Below are positions 16,588 through 24,636 of a stretch of 35,705 nucleotides of DNA, piece after piece. Position numbers and translations under genes: made by a program. The notes below the pieces were generated by a model. That model was given only the letters and a program-made list of their open reading frames with translations. It searched no databases and was not told where the DNA came from. The stretch's first letter is position 1. Every line of letters begins with the position of its first letter. The DNA is taken from the NCBI GenBank assembly GCA_019745975.1, contig JAIESQ010000128.1, positions 1 through 35,705 of the forward strand, written 5' to 3'. This stretch comes from Pirellulales bacterium. Lineage in GTDB: Bacteria > Planctomycetota > Planctomycetia > Pirellulales > JAEUIK01.

Positions 16588-17649
16588 CTACGGCGTAAAG
16601 ACGCTCCCCGAGTTGATCTCGCCCGCGAAATACGCAATCAAGTCTGCCGCCTGATCGATGTCGTCCAGCGAGATCATCTCGACTGGGCTGTGCATGTAAC
16701 GATTGGGAATGCTGATCAGTCCCGTCGCCACGCCCGCCCGGGCGATCTGCATGGCGTTGGCGTCGGTGCCGGTCGGGCGGCTGACCGCGCCTAGCTGGTA
16801 AGGGATTTCGTGAGCGCCGGCGGCCGCGATTAGCCGCTCGACCACCTTGTGATTCATGTTCGGCCCGCGATAGATCACCGGCCCCTTGCCCAGCGACACG
16901 TCTCCCTCCTGCTTCTTGTCGATCGTCGGGCAATCGGTGGCGTGCGTCACGTCGATGGCGATGCCGACCTGCGGGTCGATGCCGAAGGTGCTGGTCTGAG
17001 CGCCGCGCAGGCCGATTTCTTCCTGCACGGTCGACACAGCGTACAGGGCACAGTTCAGCTTGCGCCCCGACGCCCGGCGCAGCGCTTCCATCGCCACCCA
17101 CAAGCCGGTCTTGTTGTCCATCGCCGGAGCGAAGGCCAGGCTGTCGTTGTGCATCCGCTTGATGCCCAGATCGAAAGTGATCGGATCGCCGACGCGCACC
17201 AGCTCGGCCGCTTCGGCCTTGTCGCGGACGCCGATATCGACCCACAGATCCTTCATCTTGACAACCTGCTTGCGCTCTTCCTCGGTGAGCAGGTGGATCG
17301 GCTTGCGCGAGATGATGCCGACGATCGGTCCCTTGTCGGTCCAGACGACCATCTGCTGCCCGACGAGAATTTGCGGGTCCCAGCCGCCGATTGGCTGCAC
17401 GTACAAAAAACCCTGGTCGTCGATGTGCTGCACCAGCAGGCCGATCTGGTCGCAATGGCCGGCCAGCATCACGCGCGGCGCGCCGCCGGGGTTTTTGCAG
17501 GCGATGACGTTGCCGTGCAGATCGGTGGTGACTTCGTCGGCGAATCCGGCGGCGTACTCGCGCACCAGGTCTTGCACTGGCTTCTCATAGCCCGACGGGC
17601 TGGGAGTTTCGAGGATGCGTTGCAAGAACTCGAGCGAAGCAGAGTCCAT
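16588..17649 (-). CDS. M42-family metallo-aminopeptidase
   Basis: The protein has 353 residues, standard length. The dinuclear metal site of clan MH is visible: the His of MLAGHCDQIGLL, the bridging Asp of APAMDNKTG, the catalytic Glu pair in STVQEEIGLRG, the Asp of AIDVTHATD, and the late His of NRYMHSPVE. Members form large tetrahedral cytoplasmic complexes (TET) that trim peptides; some are annotated endoglucanases. GTDANAM marks the region contributing to the substrate pocket. No signal peptide. The specific residue preference cannot be inferred. It is divergent from hom. Confidence 0.94.
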   Translation of the reverse strand: MDSASLEFLQRILETPSPSGYEKPVQDLVREYAAGFADEVTTDLHGNVIACKNPGGAPRVMLAGHCDQIGLLVQHIDDQGFLYVQPIGGWDPQILVGQQMVVWTDKGPIVGIISRKPIHLLTEEERKQVVKMKDLWVDIGVRDKAEAAELVRVGDPITFDLGIKRMHNDSLAFAPAMDNKTGLWVAMEALRRASGRKLNCALYAVSTVQEEIGLRGAQTSTFGIDPQVGIAIDVTHATDCPTIDKKQEGDVSLGKGPVIYRGPNMNHKVVERLIAAAGAHEIPYQLGAVSRPTGTDANAMQIARAGVATGLISIPNRYMHSPVEMISLDDIDQAADLIAYFAGEINSGSVFTP

Positions 17650-17795
17650 GGGTGAAGTCTCAGTTCCTGTTGCGCGATAGAAAGGGTGCCGGCCATCAAG
17701 CTACCGCTAAACAACATTGGCCGACAAGCGGCATTGCTTGCTCGCTAGCCGCTAGAATGTAATTCCGCCGCTGTGCTAAGCTTGCAGATGCCCCT

Positions 17796-17890
17796 GTTAG
17801 CCGCGGGATTGATCCCGCGCGCTAGCGCGTTCGATACGGCAGCGCGCGAGCTAGCGCGCGGGCTGAGCTTGTCGAAGCCCCGCGGCTAAC
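17796..17890. repeat. palindromic dispersed repeat, family 1 copy B
   Basis: The 95-base element has perfect outer arms GTTAGCCGCGG / CCGCGGCTAAC (11 bp) and perfect inner arms CCCGCGCGCTAGC / GCTAGCGCGCGGG (13 bp). It resembles copy A at 16481-16565 in both arms but differs in loop and spacer. It ends 32 bases before the hom start, so it occupies the hom leader and could form a strong RNA hairpin there. Confidence 0.8.
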
Positions 17891-17922
17891 GGATTTCCGG
17901 CACCGCCCGCAAGACACATTCC

Positions 17923-19221
17923 ATGCAAAAAACCAAGGTCGCCATCGTCGGCATGGGCACCGTCGGCAGCGGCGTCGCGCGCCTGTTGCTCGACTACGGC
18001 GATCGCACGGCCCGGCACGCCGGCCGCACCCTCTGGCTCGAACAAGTCGTCGTCCGCGACACCAGCAAAGTGCGCGACGTCGAGCTCCCCAAAGGCATCT
18101 TGTCCGACGATCTGACGCGCATCACAAGCGACCCCGAAATCAAAGTGGTCGCCCACCTGGTCGGCGGGCTCGAGCCGGCCCGCACGATCATGATCAAGCT
18201 CCTGGAAAGCGGCAAAGACGTGGTGACCGCCAACAAGGCGCTGCTAGCAGAGCACGGGCCGGAGCTGTTCGATCTGGCGCGCGAGCTGGGGCGTTCGATC
18301 TCGTTCGAGGCCTCGGTCGCCGGCGGCATTCCGATCATCGCCAACATCAGCCAGTGCCTGACCGCCAATCAGGTGACCGCGCTCGACGCCATCCTCAACG
18401 GCACGAGCAACTTCATCCTCACGCAAATGGAGGAACGCGGCTGGTCGTATGCCGAAGCCGTGGCCGAAGCGCAAAAGCTCGGCTACGCCGAAGCCGACCC
18501 GACACTCGATGTCGACGGCAGCGACGCCGCGCAAAAGCTGGCGATTCTCGCCCACCTGGCCTTCGGCGCGCGCGTGCATTGGAGCGAGATTCCGCGGCAG
18601 GGAATCGACCGCCTCGAATCGGCCGACATGAACTATGCCCGCGAGCTGGGCTACCGCGTGAAGCTCTTGGCCGTGGCGCAGCTCGTGGCCGACGGCCTGG
18701 AGCTGCACGTGTCGCCCACTCTCGTGCGCATCGGCACGCCGCTGGCCGAAGTGCGCAGGGCGTACAACGCGATCAGTGTGGTAGGCGACGCGGTGGGGCG
18801 CGTCTTCTTCCACGGCCAGGGGGCCGGTCAGATGCCGACTGCCTCGGCCGTGGTCGCCGACATGATCGACACGGTGGTGGGGCGCGCCGCACTTACGTTC
18901 CGCATCTTGCGGCTCTGGTCGCAGGAGCACGCCCGCGTGGCGCCGCGCGATCACGCCCGGGTGCCGGGGCGGTTCTATTTGCGGTTCGATGTCGAAGACC
19001 GCCCCGGCGTGATGGCCGACATCACCGGCGTCTTGGGCCGGCACGGCATTTCGATCGCGTCGGTCATCCAGCACGAGGCCACCGAGCCCGACAAGCCGGT
19101 CGTGCCGCTGGTGATCATGACGCACCAGACGACGGAAGGGGCCTCGCGCGATGCCGTGGCCGAAATCGACCGCCTCGCCTGTGTGCGCTCGGGGAGCGTG
19201 CGGATGCGCGTCAGAGATTGA
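17923..19221 (+). CDS. hom: homoserine dehydrogenase
   Basis: The protein has 432 residues, typical of the single-function bacterial form. The N-terminal NAD(P)-binding motif is VAIVGMGTVGSGVARLL. The catalytic domain contains KDVVTANKALLAEHG, the NGTSNFILTQMEE motif, and YAEADPTLDVDGSDAAQKLAIL (substrate Glu/Asp and catalytic Lys region). A C-terminal ACT domain (FYLRFDVEDRPGVMADITGVL) suggests threonine feedback. The enzyme reduces aspartate semialdehyde to homoserine. It is first in a plus-strand group with the candidate homoserine kinase and aspartokinase. Confidence 0.97.
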   Translation: MQKTKVAIVGMGTVGSGVARLLLDYGDRTARHAGRTLWLEQVVVRDTSKVRDVELPKGILSDDLTRITSDPEIKVVAHLVGGLEPARTIMIKLLESGKDVVTANKALLAEHGPELFDLARELGRSISFEASVAGGIPIIANISQCLTANQVTALDAILNGTSNFILTQMEERGWSYAEAVAEAQKLGYAEADPTLDVDGSDAAQKLAILAHLAFGARVHWSEIPRQGIDRLESADMNYARELGYRVKLLAVAQLVADGLELHVSPTLVRIGTPLAEVRRAYNAISVVGDAVGRVFFHGQGAGQMPTASAVVADMIDTVVGRAALTFRILRLWSQEHARVAPRDHARVPGRFYLRFDVEDRPGVMADITGVLGRHGISIASVIQHEATEPDKPVVPLVIMTHQTTEGASRDAVAEIDRLACVRSGSVRMRVRD

Positions 19222-19258
19222 ACGCGGACGATTCAACAGGAATTCAGATTCGGCGTTG

Positions 19259-19329
19259 GGTGCCACTGCTGGCTTGCCCAGCAGTGCAGTGTTCGCTAGG
19301 GCACTGCTAGACGCTTCTGGCAGCGGCAC
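19259..19329. repeat. palindromic dispersed repeat, family 2 copy A
   Basis: The 71-base element begins GGTGCCACTGCTGGCTTGCC and contains internal CTGCTGG/CCAGCAG and GGCACTGC/GCAGTG pairs. The reverse complement of 26192-26262, also 71 bases, matches it over most of its length. It lies between hom and the next gene, downstream of the hom stop, and could act as a terminator-like structure, but there is no U-tract. Confidence 0.75.
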
Positions 19330-19393
19330 GTAAGTCCCGCTTGGAAACGTGCTCTAGTTCAATCGCGCATCGCGTACGATAGAATCTGTCTCC

Positions 19394-20596
19394 ATGAAAT
19401 ACGCCATCATCATTCCCGACGGCTGCGCCGACGAGCCGCAGGCATCGCTCGAAGGGCGCACTCCGCTGCAAGCCGCACGGCTCCCGGCGATGGACGCCAT
19501 CGCCCGCGCGGGCGTCGTCGGCCGGGCGAATCACGTGCCGGCGCATCTGCCGGCCGGCTCCGATGTCGCCAATCTCAGCCTGTTGGGCTACGACCCTAAC
19601 GAATACTTCACCGGCCGGGCGCCACTGGAGGCCGCCGCGCAAGGGATTGAACTCGGGCCGCACGATTGGGCGATCCGCTGCAACACCGTGACGGTCGAAG
19701 ATCAGACGATGCGCTCGTTCACGGCCGGCCAGATCAGTTCTCCCGAGGCCGCCCAATTGCTGGCCGCGTGCCAAGAAGAGCTCGGCGGCGCCCAACTCGA
19801 ATTTCGCCCCGGCGTCAGCTACCGCAACCTGTTGATCTATCGGGGGAGCGCCGAGAAGCCCGCCCCGTTCAGCCGCGACACGCGGACCACGCCGCCGCAC
19901 GACCTGACCGACAAGTCGGTGCTCGACGACTATCCCCGCGGCCCAGGCAGCGATCTGCTCAATCGGCTGATGCACTCCAGCATCGAGCTGTTCGCCCAAC
20001 ATGCGGTGAACGTCGAGCGTCGCCGCCGCGGCGACGTGCCCGCCACGAACATCTGGCTCTGGGGGCTGGGCAAAGCGCCGGCGCTCCCCCCCTTTGCCGA
20101 AGTCTACGGCCGCAGCGGAGCAATGCTCACCGCCGTCGACTTGCTCCGTGGCCTGGCGGTGCTGCTGGGCTGGGAGAACATCGAAGTCCCAGGCTCGACC
20201 GGATACCTCGACACCGACTATGTCGCCACGGGCCGCTACGCGGTCGACGCGCTGGCGGCTCACGACATCGTCTGCGTACACGTCGAGGCGACCGACGAAG
20301 CCTCGCACGAAGGCAACTGCGCCGAGAAGATTCGCGCCCTGGAGGAAATCGACAAACACATCGTCGCCCCCCTACACGCGGCGCTGGCCGCCCGCGGCGA
20401 CTACCGCATCCTCGTGTCGCCCGACCATCCGACGCCACTGCGCACCAAGACGCACAGCCACGGATTCGTGCCGTTGGCCATTTGCGGCGCTGGCGTGAAG
20501 CCCGACGCGGCCACCACGTACGACGAAGTCAGCGCCGGCCAGTCGCAGCTTGCCTTTGCCGACGGCTTCAAGGTCATGCGGTACTTTCTCGACTGA
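19394..20596 (+). CDS. ApgM-family phosphotransferase, probable homoserine kinase (alternative form)
   Basis: The protein has 400 residues of the alkaline-phosphatase-like, archaeal-type cofactor-independent phosphoglycerate mutase family. Motifs are IIPDGCADEP (first metal Asp), AGSDVANLSLLGYDP (nucleophile Ser region), VHVEATDEASHEGN, and VSPDHPTPLRTKTHSHGFVP (metal ligands). A subfamily of these proteins is annotated as proposed homoserine kinase because it sits beside threonine genes where classical thrB is missing. Here it lies between hom and lysC, supporting that role over glycolytic mutase activity. The intergenic gap from hom is 172 bases and includes a repeat. Start ATG 19394 matches family N-termini. 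Confidence 0.88.
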   Translation: MKYAIIIPDGCADEPQASLEGRTPLQAARLPAMDAIARAGVVGRANHVPAHLPAGSDVANLSLLGYDPNEYFTGRAPLEAAAQGIELGPHDWAIRCNTVTVEDQTMRSFTAGQISSPEAAQLLAACQEELGGAQLEFRPGVSYRNLLIYRGSAEKPAPFSRDTRTTPPHDLTDKSVLDDYPRGPGSDLLNRLMHSSIELFAQHAVNVERRRRGDVPATNIWLWGLGKAPALPPFAEVYGRSGAMLTAVDLLRGLAVLLGWENIEVPGSTGYLDTDYVATGRYAVDALAAHDIVCVHVEATDEASHEGNCAEKIRALEEIDKHIVAPLHAALAARGDYRILVSPDHPTPLRTKTHSHGFVPLAICGAGVKPDAATTYDEVSAGQSQLAFADGFKVMRYFLD

Positions 20597-20673
20597 CATG
20601 TTGGAGATAGCGCTCGGCTGCCGCTTTTCGAGCGGCGCGATCGCGGGCACGTGTTGTGAAATGGTGACCCGAC

Positions 20674-22638
20674 GTGAGCAAGCGACCTTCGAAGCCGCGA
20701 TCTGGTCAAGAGCCTCGATCTGCCAATCGTGATCCTGGCGCGGCTGACGTCTGGCGGTGGACCGCTCCCCTGCTGCTTGTGGTGGCGGTTGCGCTCGTCT
20801 TCGGGCAGACGTATCGCCACGAGCTGATGGACTGGGACGACACGGCGCACATCGTTCACAATCCAAACGTCAATCCGCCGAGTTGGGCGGGTCTGCTGAA
20901 CACCTGGCGTCGCCCCTTCTTCCATCTGTACGTGCCCGTCACGTACACGTTCTTTTCTGGCGAGGCCTGGCTGGCGCAACCGAACACAGCCAGTCAAATC
21001 GACCGGCCGGCGCCCGCGCTCGACGCGCGTGTATTTCATCTTGGCAATATTGTCTTGCACACGGCCAATGTGCTGTTGGTTTATGTATTGCTGCTTCGGC
21101 TCGTGGGCCATCGCGGTGGAGCATGTTTCGGCGCGCTCTTGTTCGCGCTGCATCCCGTGCAGGTCGAGAGTGTCGCCTGGGTCTCCGAAACGCGCGGGTT
21201 GCTGGCTGCCTGCTTCTCTTTGCTGGCGGCGCTGGCTTACTTTCGGGCAGTGGGTGAAGAATCTCTCGCGAGCACGAAATCCTGGGTGCGACCTGCCATG
21301 TGGTACGTCGTCGCCTCGATTGCGTTCGCGCTCGCCTTGCTGAGCAAGCCCTCGGCCGTGGCGCTGCCGCCGATATTGTTGCTCGTGCAAGGACTGCTCG
21401 TAGTGCGGCCCGAACAATCCGCAACGCGGCGCTGGGCGAAGGCCGCGCTGTGGCTGCTCCCGTGGTTCGGCCTGGCTGTCGTCTTGGCCTTGGTCAATAA
21501 GTCGCAGCAGTCGAGCGAGGTCATCCGCTTTGTTCCGGCGCCTGCCGAGCGATTGCTGATTGCCGGCGATGCGCTGACCTTTTACCTGCTGAAACTCTTC
21601 TTCCCCTGGCCGCTGGCCGCCGCCTACGGGCACAGTGCCCCCCAGGTGCTGGCCGATCCGTTGCTCTGGCCCAAGGCCCTGGCGCCGCTGGCGCTGGCCG
21701 TGGCGCTGGCTGTGGCGCTGGCTGTGGCGCTGGTCTGGCTGCGTCCGCGCGCGATTTGGCTCTCGGGCGCGGGCGTGTTCTTGGCGGCACTCGCGCCGGT
21801 CCTGGGGCTGGTGCCGTTTGGGTACGAAGACATTTCGACCGTGGCCGACCGCTACCTGTATCTCGCGCTGCTTGGACCGGCGCTCGTGGTCGCCTATTTC
21901 GCTTCGGTCAGATGGTCGACCGCGACGATCGCGCTTGGCGGCAGCGTCGTCGCTCTGTTGGCGCTGGTCAGCGCCTGGCAAGCGTCGTACTGGATCGACC
22001 AGGAAACTCTGTTCGCGCAATGCCTGTGGGCGAGCCCGCGGAGCTACATTGCGCATGAAAAAGTTGGCCTGGCCTACTTGAATCGCCGCGAGGCCGCAGC
22101 CGCGATCGAGTATTTTCAGAGTGCCTGCGACATCGATCCAACCTACGCCATCGCGTACAACAACCTGGGGACCGCGTATCGCGAGTTGCAGCGCTTCGAA
22201 GATGCGGCAGCGCAATACCAACGAGCACTCGACCGCGATCCCGCATACAACGTCGCCCGATACAACCTGGGGAATGTTTACCTGAGCAATTTGGACCGCC
22301 TGGGCGAGGCACGCGACTGCTTCGAGGCCGTGATCCGCGCGAACCCGCGATACGCCGCCGCACATCTCAACTTGGGGGTCGTCCTCGTGCGTCAGGGCGA
22401 TGCAGCGGCGGCGCTGCCGGAGCTCGAGGAGGCCTTGCGACTGGCGCCTAACGATGCAGAAACGCTCTTCAGCCTCGGATATGCGCTGTGGCAACTCGGT
22501 CGCCGCGAGGAGGCACTGCGGCGCTTTAGCGAAGCCGTCGAACGCAACCCGCGAGAGCCGCGATATCGCCAGGTTTTGGACCGACTGCGCGGCGCGACGA
22601 CGACGCCGAATGACTCAAGAAACACGATACCGCCGTAA
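20674..22638 (+). CDS. polytopic membrane protein with C-terminal TPR repeats
   Basis: From GTG 20674 the protein has 654 residues. A basic cytoplasmic N-terminus is followed by about ten to eleven hydrophobic segments between residues 30 and 440. A luminal-type loop contains MDWDDTAHIVHNPNVNPPSW, and ALHPVQVESVAWVSE resembles GT-C glycosyltransferase/TMTC-like proteins. Residues about 460-640 contain four TPR units (AIAYNNLGTAYRELQRFEDA, VARYNLGNVYLSN, AAHLNLGVVLVRQGDAA, AETLFSLGYALWQLGRREEA). Protein glycosylation is possible but unproven. A 12-base tandem DNA repeat encodes the Ala-Val-Ala-Leu run near residue 345. It sits between the homoserine kinase candidate and lysC without an obvious link to amino acid synthesis. 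Confidence 0.88.
   Translation: MSKRPSKPRSGQEPRSANRDPGAADVWRWTAPLLLVVAVALVFGQTYRHELMDWDDTAHIVHNPNVNPPSWAGLLNTWRRPFFHLYVPVTYTFFSGEAWLAQPNTASQIDRPAPALDARVFHLGNIVLHTANVLLVYVLLLRLVGHRGGACFGALLFALHPVQVESVAWVSETRGLLAACFSLLAALAYFRAVGEESLASTKSWVRPAMWYVVASIAFALALLSKPSAVALPPILLLVQGLLVVRPEQSATRRWAKAALWLLPWFGLAVVLALVNKSQQSSEVIRFVPAPAERLLIAGDALTFYLLKLFFPWPLAAAYGHSAPQVLADPLLWPKALAPLALAVALAVALAVALVWLRPRAIWLSGAGVFLAALAPVLGLVPFGYEDISTVADRYLYLALLGPALVVAYFASVRWSTATIALGGSVVALLALVSAWQASYWIDQETLFAQCLWASPRSYIAHEKVGLAYLNRREAAAAIEYFQSACDIDPTYAIAYNNLGTAYRELQRFEDAAAQYQRALDRDPAYNVARYNLGNVYLSNLDRLGEARDCFEAVIRANPRYAAAHLNLGVVLVRQGDAAAALPELEEALRLAPNDAETLFSLGYALWQLGRREEALRRFSEAVERNPREPRYRQVLDRLRGATTTPNDSRNTIPP
21688..21735 (+). 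repeat. 12-base tandem repeat inside the TPR membrane protein gene
   Basis: About four units related to GTGGCGCTGGCT, two of them identical, encode an alternating Ala/Val/Leu transmembrane segment. Copy-number change would keep the frame and lengthen or shorten the helix by four residues. Confidence 0.6.
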
Positions 22639-22830
22639 GCTACGCTTGGCCAGGTGGTGTGCTCCACCGCCGCCACGAGTGAGCAGCGCGGCGCGGCGCT
22701 CCCTTAGCGCGGGGCGGCCGACTCCGCTATTCTAGCGGGCAACGTTTTTGGCAGGCCACCGGCAGGCAAGTGATCGCGGCCTTCGATTAATCCAAGTTAT
22801 CCAACGAGTTTCTAGCTGTAAGGCGCTTTG

Positions 22831-24603
22831 ATGTCCCTGGTCGTTCAGAAATTCGGTGGCACGAGCGTGGCCGACAGCCAGAAAATCCTGGCCGCGGCGC
22901 GCAAGGCAATTCGCACCCAGCAGGCCGGCAACCAGGTGCTGATGGTCGTTAGCGCCATGGGCAAGAACACCGACGTGCTCGTGGACCTGGCCGCCGAGAT
23001 CACCGACCGCCCCCCCGCCCGCGAAATGGACATGCTGCTCTCGACCGGCGAGCAGGTGAGCGTTGCGCTGATGGCCATGGCCATCCAGTCGCTGGGGGCC
23101 AAAGCCATCAGCCTTACGGGCGGGCAGATCGGCATTCGCACCGACAGCACGCATACCAAGGCGCGGATCAAGAGCATCTCAACCGAGCGGATGCGGAGCT
23201 TGCTCGACGAAGGTTACATCGTTATCGCGGCCGGCTTCCAGGGAATCGACGAAGACTTGAACATCACCACGCTCGGCCGCGGCGGCAGCGACACCACGGC
23301 CGTGGCCTTGGCCGCGGTCTTGGACGCCGACACCTGCGAAATCTACACCGACGTCGATGGAGTTTACACAACCGATCCTCGCTTGCTGCCCGCCGCGCGC
23401 AAAATGCGGCAAGTCAGCTACGACGAAATGCTCGAGCTCTCGAGCCTGGGGGCCGGAGTGATGCACAGCCGCGCGATCGAGTTCGGCAAGAAATTCGCCG
23501 TGCCGATTCACGTGCGCAGCAGCTTCACCGACATTCCTGGCACGATGATCGTCGCCGATCCCGAGGCCCCCGATCTTTCGGTCAGCGGCGCCGCGCTGGT
23601 GAAGGACGAGGCGCTCGTTACCTTGAGCGGCGTGCCCGACACTCCCGGCACCAGCTTGACGCTCTTCTCGAAGATCGCGTCGCGCGCCGTGGCGGTCGAC
23701 ATGATCGTGCAAAACGTCGGCGCCGCGGGGCTGGCCGACATCAGCTTCACCGTGCCACGGGACGACTTGCGGGCCACGCGCGAGGCGGTCGAAGAGGCGC
23801 GCGTCGAACTGGGCGCCGCACGCTGCATCGAACGCGACGACGTCTCGAAAGTCTCGGTCGTCGGGCTCGGCATGGCGCGGCAGACCGGCGTGGCCGATCG
23901 CATGTTCCGCGCCTTGGCCGAAGCGGGCGTCAACATCCTGATGATCGCCACCAGCGAAATCAAGATCTCGGTCCTCGTCAATCGCGATCAGGGCGCCGAT
24001 GCGCTGCGGGCCGTACATCGCGCCTTCGTCTTGGAGCGCGAGCCAGCGCAGAAGGTCGCCAGCGCGACGTCGGCCAAACTGGCGCAAAGTGACGCCCTGG
24101 AGATCGTCGCCCACCTGCAAGGCATGGAAGACCTGACGATTACCGAGGTCGCGCTCGACGAATCGCAAGCCCGCGTCACCATTGCCGGCGTTCCGGATCG
24201 GCCCGGTATTGCCGCGCGCGTCTTCGAAGGGATCGCCGCGGGTGGACAATTCGTCGACATGATCGTGCAGAGCATCGGTCACGAGGAGCAGGCCAGCATG
24301 AGCTTCACCGTGCCACGCGGCGATCTCGACAAAGCCATGGCGCTGGTGACCGGCCTGGCCAAAGAACTTGGCTGCGGCGCGGTCAGCGGCAGCCCGCGCA
24401 TCGCCAAGCTGAGCGTCAGCGGCGTTGGCCTGCGCAGCCATACCGACGTGGCGATTCGCATGTTCCGCGCGCTAGCCGGCGCCGGGATCAACGTCGAGAT
24501 GATCAACACCAGCGAAGTGCGCGTGAACGTCGTCGTCGATGGGAAGCAAGGCCCGCCGGGGCTGAAAGCCCTGCAAGCGGCCTTCGCCGACGTCCTTGGG
24601 TAG
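22831..24603 (+). CDS. lysC: aspartokinase with four ACT domains
   Basis: The protein has 590 residues from ATG 22831; the preceding in-frame TTG is ignored because AAGG is better placed for the ATG. The kinase domain spans residues 1-245, with VQKFGGTSVADS at the N-terminus, LSTGEQVSVALMA, LGRGGSDTTAVALA and YTDVDGVYTTDPR. Usual aspartokinases stop near 410 residues with two ACT domains. Here the regulatory ACT pair is duplicated, shown by paired motifs SGVPDTPGTSLTLF / AGVPDRPGIAARVF and VADRMFRALAEAGVNILMI / VAIRMFRALAGAGINVEMI. A four-ACT form is known in cyanobacteria. It phosphorylates aspartate at the head of the Lys/Thr/Met pathway and is probably feedback-inhibited by Lys and/or Thr. 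Confidence 0.96.
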   Translation: MSLVVQKFGGTSVADSQKILAAARKAIRTQQAGNQVLMVVSAMGKNTDVLVDLAAEITDRPPAREMDMLLSTGEQVSVALMAMAIQSLGAKAISLTGGQIGIRTDSTHTKARIKSISTERMRSLLDEGYIVIAAGFQGIDEDLNITTLGRGGSDTTAVALAAVLDADTCEIYTDVDGVYTTDPRLLPAARKMRQVSYDEMLELSSLGAGVMHSRAIEFGKKFAVPIHVRSSFTDIPGTMIVADPEAPDLSVSGAALVKDEALVTLSGVPDTPGTSLTLFSKIASRAVAVDMIVQNVGAAGLADISFTVPRDDLRATREAVEEARVELGAARCIERDDVSKVSVVGLGMARQTGVADRMFRALAEAGVNILMIATSEIKISVLVNRDQGADALRAVHRAFVLEREPAQKVASATSAKLAQSDALEIVAHLQGMEDLTITEVALDESQARVTIAGVPDRPGIAARVFEGIAAGGQFVDMIVQSIGHEEQASMSFTVPRGDLDKAMALVTGLAKELGCGAVSGSPRIAKLSVSGVGLRSHTDVAIRMFRALAGAGINVEMINTSEVRVNVVVDGKQGPPGLKALQAAFADVLG

Positions 24604-24636
24604 CAACGTCGCCAGTTACCCGCCGCGCGATGCCGC

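Noticed and set aside
20401-22494. 697-codon minus-strand open frame
   Set aside because: Arg/Gln-rich shadow across two plus-strand genes; no recognisable domain.
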